This document shows positions 60,330 to 63,120 of a stretch of DNA of 63,120 bases, piece by piece. Below the pieces are notes generated by a model. It was not told the DNA's origin. It did not search any database and was given only the letters and a program-made list of their open reading frames with translations. The first letter of the stretch is position 1. Every line of letters begins with the position of its first letter. The position numbers and the translations under genes are program-made. This stretch comes from Subdoligranulum variabile (GTDB lineage Bacteria; Bacillota; Clostridia; Oscillospirales; Ruminococcaceae), in contig SFOX01000004.1 of assembly GCA_004552305.1 (NCBI GenBank), forward strand, positions 1-63,120. Reading direction: 5' to 3'.

Positions 60330-61652
60330 TTACAGCGTGATGTTGCCGTGCTTCTTGGCAAGGCGGACGGCGCGCTTGCTGGCCAGCATATCCAGCGCCT
60401 GCACGACGGCGGCACGGGCATCGGCGGCGTTCACAGCCAGATCGGCGGCACCGTTCCTGACGGCGGCTTCGGCGCTGCAAACGTCCTTGGCGTAGGCGGC
60501 AGCCTTCGCCTTGGTGGCATTGACGATATTGTCGGAAGCAAAGATCTCGTCCTTGTACAGAACGGTGACCGCGGCTTCGGGTGCCAGAGGTGCCACGGTG
60601 CAGCCGTTGACGGCAACGCGCCAGTCAGCGCTGGCGGCAAAGACGGTGTAGGCAGCGCCCACGGCATTGCCGGCCAGCACAGCCACCTTGACGGTGGTAG
60701 CCTCGGCGTAGACACCTGCCATACGGGCAGCCTGGCGGATGCCGCCTGCCTGATCATCACCCTCGCTCTTGACAAAGCCTTCGGTGTTGACTACGGTGAT
60801 CACGGGGATGCTGTACGCATCGCACAGGCGCACAAAGCGGGCAGCCTTGGCGGTGCATTTGTGGCACAGGGCGTCCTTTTCGGTGGCGACGATGCCCACG
60901 GTGCTGCCGTTGACGGTAGCCAGCGCGGTGACAACGTTCTTGCCGTAGCCTGCGTACAGGGTGACAGCGCTGCCCTCGTCAGCCAGAGCCTTGACGGCAT
61001 CGGTAGCGGTGTAGGCGGCGGTGTTCAGCGCAGCGGCGGGGGCGGCGAAGTCGAACAGCGCGGGACCCGCCAGATTGTTGGCGGGCAGCAGCGCGGCAAT
61101 CTCAGCAGCCTTCTTGGCAGCCTCAACGGCGTCAGCGGTGGTGGCGGCAGCCACGCCTGCCTTGGCGGCAAAAGCGGCGGAGCCGGCACCTGCCAGCTTA
61201 TCCTCGGCATTGAAGGGCGCGTTGAGGAACAGCTCGGCGTCCTCTGCCATAATGCACAGGTCAGCGGCAGCAGCGTTGATGGCGTTGGTGCCGGCGCAGG
61301 TGCCGGTGACAACGGCGATCTGGGGTACAACGCCGGACACGCGGGCGATCTCGGCGGTCAGGCGGGCGTTGGCGTTGAGCAGCTCAAGACCGCCCTCCAG
61401 CTTGGCGCCGACAGAGTCGTAGAAGGTCACGACCGGCGCACCGGTCTGTGCTGCCATTTCCAGCACGCGGATATTTTTTTCGATGTCCTGTACGCCCACA
61501 GCGCTGCCATCCTCAAAAACGGCGTAGGCGCTCTGACCGTTGGCGCTGCCGAAAGCTGCACTTACGGCACCGTCCGTAAACAGCGGAGAGTAGACACCGC
61601 CGTCAAAAAATGCTGCAAGGATCTCTGCCTTGCCGGGCTTATTTGCTGCCAT
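60330..61652 (-). CDS. Acyl-CoA carboxylase-type carboxyltransferase subunit, short form
   Basis: 440 residues, crotonase-like fold of the PccB/MmdA/12S family. The first half has AVFEDGSAVGVQDIEKNIRV and VVPQIAVVTGTCAGTNAI; the second half, VINTEGF-like VVNTEGFVKSEGDDQAG. Usual family members have about 510-520 residues; about 70 are absent at the N terminus, and alanine content is very high (AAKAAEIAALLPANN). It is a divergent member, so substrate is uncertain; acyl-CoA is likely. Confidence 0.85.
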   Translation of the reverse strand: MAANKPGKAEILAAFFDGGVYSPLFTDGAVSAAFGSANGQSAYAVFEDGSAVGVQDIEKNIRVLEMAAQTGAPVVTFYDSVGAKLEGGLELLNANARLTAEIARVSGVVPQIAVVTGTCAGTNAINAAAADLCIMAEDAELFLNAPFNAEDKLAGAGSAAFAAKAGVAAATTADAVEAAKKAAEIAALLPANNLAGPALFDFAAPAAALNTAAYTATDAVKALADEGSAVTLYAGYGKNVVTALATVNGSTVGIVATEKDALCHKCTAKAARFVRLCDAYSIPVITVVNTEGFVKSEGDDQAGGIRQAARMAGVYAEATTVKVAVLAGNAVGAAYTVFAASADWRVAVNGCTVAPLAPEAAVTVLYKDEIFASDNIVNATKAKAAAYAKDVCSAEAAVRNGAADLAVNAADARAAVVQALDMLASKRAVRLAKKHGNITL

Positions 61653-61721
61653 ACAGTTTCCTCCCTATGGTAAAAGCGGCAGACGTTATAACCTTGTTAC
61701 AAAAATCTGCCATATACAACA

Positions 61722-61750
61722 ATTATACTACTTTGTATAAAAATAGACAA
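61722..61750 (-). promoter_or_regulatory. Promoter of the carboxyltransferase cluster
   Basis: TTGTCT (61745-61750), a 17-base spacer and TATAAT (61722-61727) on the minus strand, with a leader of about 60 bases and RBS GGGAGG. The region 61653-61784 holds nothing else seen. Confidence 0.7.
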
Positions 61751-61784
61751 GAGAATTTTCTTACATTTTTCAGGATTTTTGCCG

Positions 61785-62576
61785 TCAGTTTTCCCTGGTG
61801 GGCAGCGGACCGGGGCGGCGGGGTGCCGCCTTGGCGCTGCCGCCGGATTTCTGGGCGGCGTTGCGCAGGGCGCTGACCTCGCTCTTTTTCAGTTCACGAT
61901 ACTCGCCGGGCTGCAGCATACCGAGCTTGACGGGTCCCTGCGCGGTGCGCTTGAGGCGCACGACCTGCAGCCCCACGGCGCTGCACATACGGCGGATCTG
62001 GCGGTTGCGCCCCTCGTGCAGGGTGATCTCCAGCACGGTGCGCCCCGGCTCATCGGTGACAACATGGATCACGCAGGGCTGGGTCTTGACGCCGTCGTCC
62101 AGCACGATGCCGCTGGACATAGCGATGATCTGCTCCTCGGTGGCGCGGGGGTTGACGGTAACGCGGTATAGCTTGCCCACGCCGCCGGACGGGTGCGTCA
62201 GCAGATTGATAAACGCGCCGTCATCGCTGAGCAGCAATAGACCCTCGCTGTCCTTATCCAGACGTCCGACCGGGCGAAGCATGGCGGGTACATCCGCCAC
62301 AAGGTCCATCACAGTCTTGCGCCCGCGGTCATCGCTGCGGGTGGTCAGAAAGCCGCGGGGCTTGTGCAGCATAATATAGGTGTACTGGCGCTTGCGCACG
62401 ATGCGCTGGGTCTTGCCGTCGATGGACACCTTGTCGAAGTCGGGGTCCATCTTATCGCCCAGACCCGCGGGATGCCCGTTGACCTTGACCTTGCCGGTGG
62501 CGATCAGGCGCTCTGCCTCACGGCGGGAGCAGATGCCCTGATCTGCCAATACTTTTTGGATGCGTTGTTCTGCCAT
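61785..62576 (-). CDS. rluB: RsuA/RluB-family rRNA pseudouridine synthase
   Basis: 263 residues. S4 domain (1-60), then catalytic aspartate in VGRLDKDSEGL and HEGRNRQIRRM. The C-terminal tail is basic and low complexity (KSGGSAKAAPRRPGPLP). RluB in Bacillus-like genomes modifies 23S rRNA near the peptidyl-transferase centre. It follows ytfJ by 3 bases. Confidence 0.92.
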   Translation of the reverse strand: MAEQRIQKVLADQGICSRREAERLIATGKVKVNGHPAGLGDKMDPDFDKVSIDGKTQRIVRKRQYTYIMLHKPRGFLTTRSDDRGRKTVMDLVADVPAMLRPVGRLDKDSEGLLLLSDDGAFINLLTHPSGGVGKLYRVTVNPRATEEQIIAMSSGIVLDDGVKTQPCVIHVVTDEPGRTVLEITLHEGRNRQIRRMCSAVGLQVVRLKRTAQGPVKLGMLQPGEYRELKKSEVSALRNAAQKSGGSAKAAPRRPGPLPTREN

Positions 62577-62579
62577 CGT

Positions 62580-62975
62580 TTACTCCTTGTTGTCCTGCAC
62601 GGGGGTGGGTTTTTCTTTTTTGATCAGTGCGGTGACCTTGTCCACCAGCTCGGGCAGCGACGCCACGACGTTATCGACCGCCGTGACCTTGTCGATCAGC
62701 TGCACGGTGCGCACGTTGCCGTCGGCAATGACGAGGAACGCCACCGGCGTAACCGACACACCGGCACCGCTGCCGCCGCCGAACATCTGCTTGCTGGACT
62801 GGGGACCTACGTCCGACCCGCCGGAAGCAAAGCCGAAGGTAACCTTGGAAACCGGGATGATGGTGGTTTTTTCGTCCGGGTGGATAGGGTCGCCGATGAT
62901 GGTGCTTGTGTCCACCATTTCACGAATTTTGTCGATGGTAACGCCCATCATACCCTGAATGGGATGCTCTGCCAT
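62580..62975 (-). CDS. ytfJ: YtfJ/GerW-like sporulation protein
   Basis: 131 residues. The IQGMMGVTIDKIREMVDTS opening, IIPVSKVTFGFASGG and GGGSGAGVSVTPVAFLVI are the GerW (YtfJ) signature. A forespore protein that supports germination in Bacillus. The pair ytfJ-rluB near spmA/spmB/dacB is common, though those genes are not here. RBS AAGGAGG. Confidence 0.92.
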   Translation of the reverse strand: MAEHPIQGMMGVTIDKIREMVDTSTIIGDPIHPDEKTTIIPVSKVTFGFASGGSDVGPQSSKQMFGGGSGAGVSVTPVAFLVIADGNVRTVQLIDKVTAVDNVVASLPELVDKVTALIKKEKPTPVQDNKE

Positions 62976-62987
62976 AGTAAATTCCTC

Positions 62988-63015
62988 CTTATGTCAACGG
63001 TCTTATGTCAACGGT
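62988..63015. repeat. 14-bp tandem repeat
   Basis: CTTATGTCAACGGT is repeated perfectly at 62988-63001 and 63002-63015. The minus-strand form contains TTGACA and abuts the ytfJ RBS. Confidence 0.85.
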
Positions 63016-63023
63016 TTGGGGCA

Positions 63024-63068
63024 ATACCGCATAATTCTAAGTGCCGATACGGCGAGCGAGGTGCGGCA
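63024..63068 (-). repeat. Structured leader repeat, copy 2
   Basis: On the minus strand CCGCAC ... TGCGG encloses GCCG-TAT-CGGC and CACTTAGAATT, matching copy 1 (41066-41112) at most positions, with different triloop bases. Confidence 0.6.
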
Positions 63069-63120
63069 GATGCTAAGCCAAAAGCGCAGGCAATACTTTG
63101 TGTATTGGCGAGCATTTTGG

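Larger units (their letters stand above)
62976..63120. other. Non-coding leader region of ytfJ, cut by window edge
   Basis: Holds a 14-bp tandem duplication (62988-63015), a second copy of the structured leader repeat (63024-63068) and a hairpin CAATAC/GTATTG (63091-63108). No coding frame is seen. Confidence 0.6.

Noticed and set aside
63007..63012. TTGACA in the tandem repeat as a -35 element for ytfJ
   Set aside because: No -10 at a usable distance; the sequence there is the ribosome site.
1..63120. CRISPR arrays, insertion sequences, prophage, toxin-antitoxin or restriction genes
   Set aside because: Read through for regular repeats, transposase, phage or nuclease-methylase motifs; none found.

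Overview
The window reads as chromosomal core sequence from a GC-rich, spore-forming Gram-positive anaerobe of the Clostridia, most likely Oscillospiraceae. This rests on gene content and order: a Firmicutes-type atp operon, the yicC-remA-gmk-priA-def-fmt-rsmB-rlmN-prpC-prkC-rsgA-thiN-spoVM string, SpoIVA, a SipL-like protein, BofA, YtfJ, a ferredoxin-fused [FeFe] hydrogenase, and SAM-I, FMN and T-box leaders. The species cannot be named from the sequence alone. No insertion sequence, prophage, CRISPR array, tRNA or rRNA gene was seen.

Layout. 1-926: 3' part of an AT-richer membrane protein gene, ending at a bidirectional terminator. 982-12531 (minus): one long operon, recD2-comFC-mreB-pcrA-thyX-tmk-acetyltransferase-mltG-U32, with many ATGA stop/start overlaps. 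12696-14091: metK under a SAM-I riboswitch. 14160-15074: ribU under an FMN riboswitch, divergent from an MscS channel gene (15112-16173). 16464-18045: tyrS with a tyrosine T-box. 18046-18400: non-coding DNA with palindromes. 18443-25683: atpZ-I-B-E-F-H-A-G-D-C. 25791-30063: yceD-rpmF, a PDZ/DUF512 radical SAM protein, der and plsY. 30169-32022: pgi and a small P-loop protein. 32069-33250: a D,D-carboxypeptidase. 33371-36368 (plus): mtaB and a monomeric [FeFe] hydrogenase. 36425-42117 (minus): rlmH, walJ, murA, an M23 peptidase and a pseudouridine synthase. 42182-42563: RNase P RNA. 42589-46259: bofA, yaaL, spoIVA, sipL and a 22-residue SpoVM. 46315-58413: the thirteen-gene housekeeping operon from yicC down to spoVM. 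58495-61750: a three-gene biotin-dependent carboxyltransferase cluster. 61785-62975: rluB and ytfJ. 62976-63120: a structured repeat.

How the genes fit together. The SpoVM anchor, the SpoIVA coat ATPase and its SipL partner lie side by side, so most of the spore coat basement layer is encoded in 3.2 kb, followed by BofA. The c subunit of the ATP synthase carries two membrane carboxylates (E29 and E62) plus the S-T-Y ligands of sodium-binding rings, so the enzyme may run on sodium. Biotin carrier, OadA-like and acyl-CoA-type carboxyltransferase genes occur without a biotin carboxylase or a sodium-pump subunit, which suggests a transcarboxylase. ThyX and Tmk make dTDP in sequence; PrpC, PrkC and RsgA form the signalling/ribosome-assembly module; MltG, MurA, the carboxypeptidase and the M23 protein act on the wall.

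Promoters found by eye follow TTGNCA-N17-TATAAT closely, often preceded by GG. Long open frames antisense to real genes are common here because of the GC-rich third codon position and were not counted as genes.
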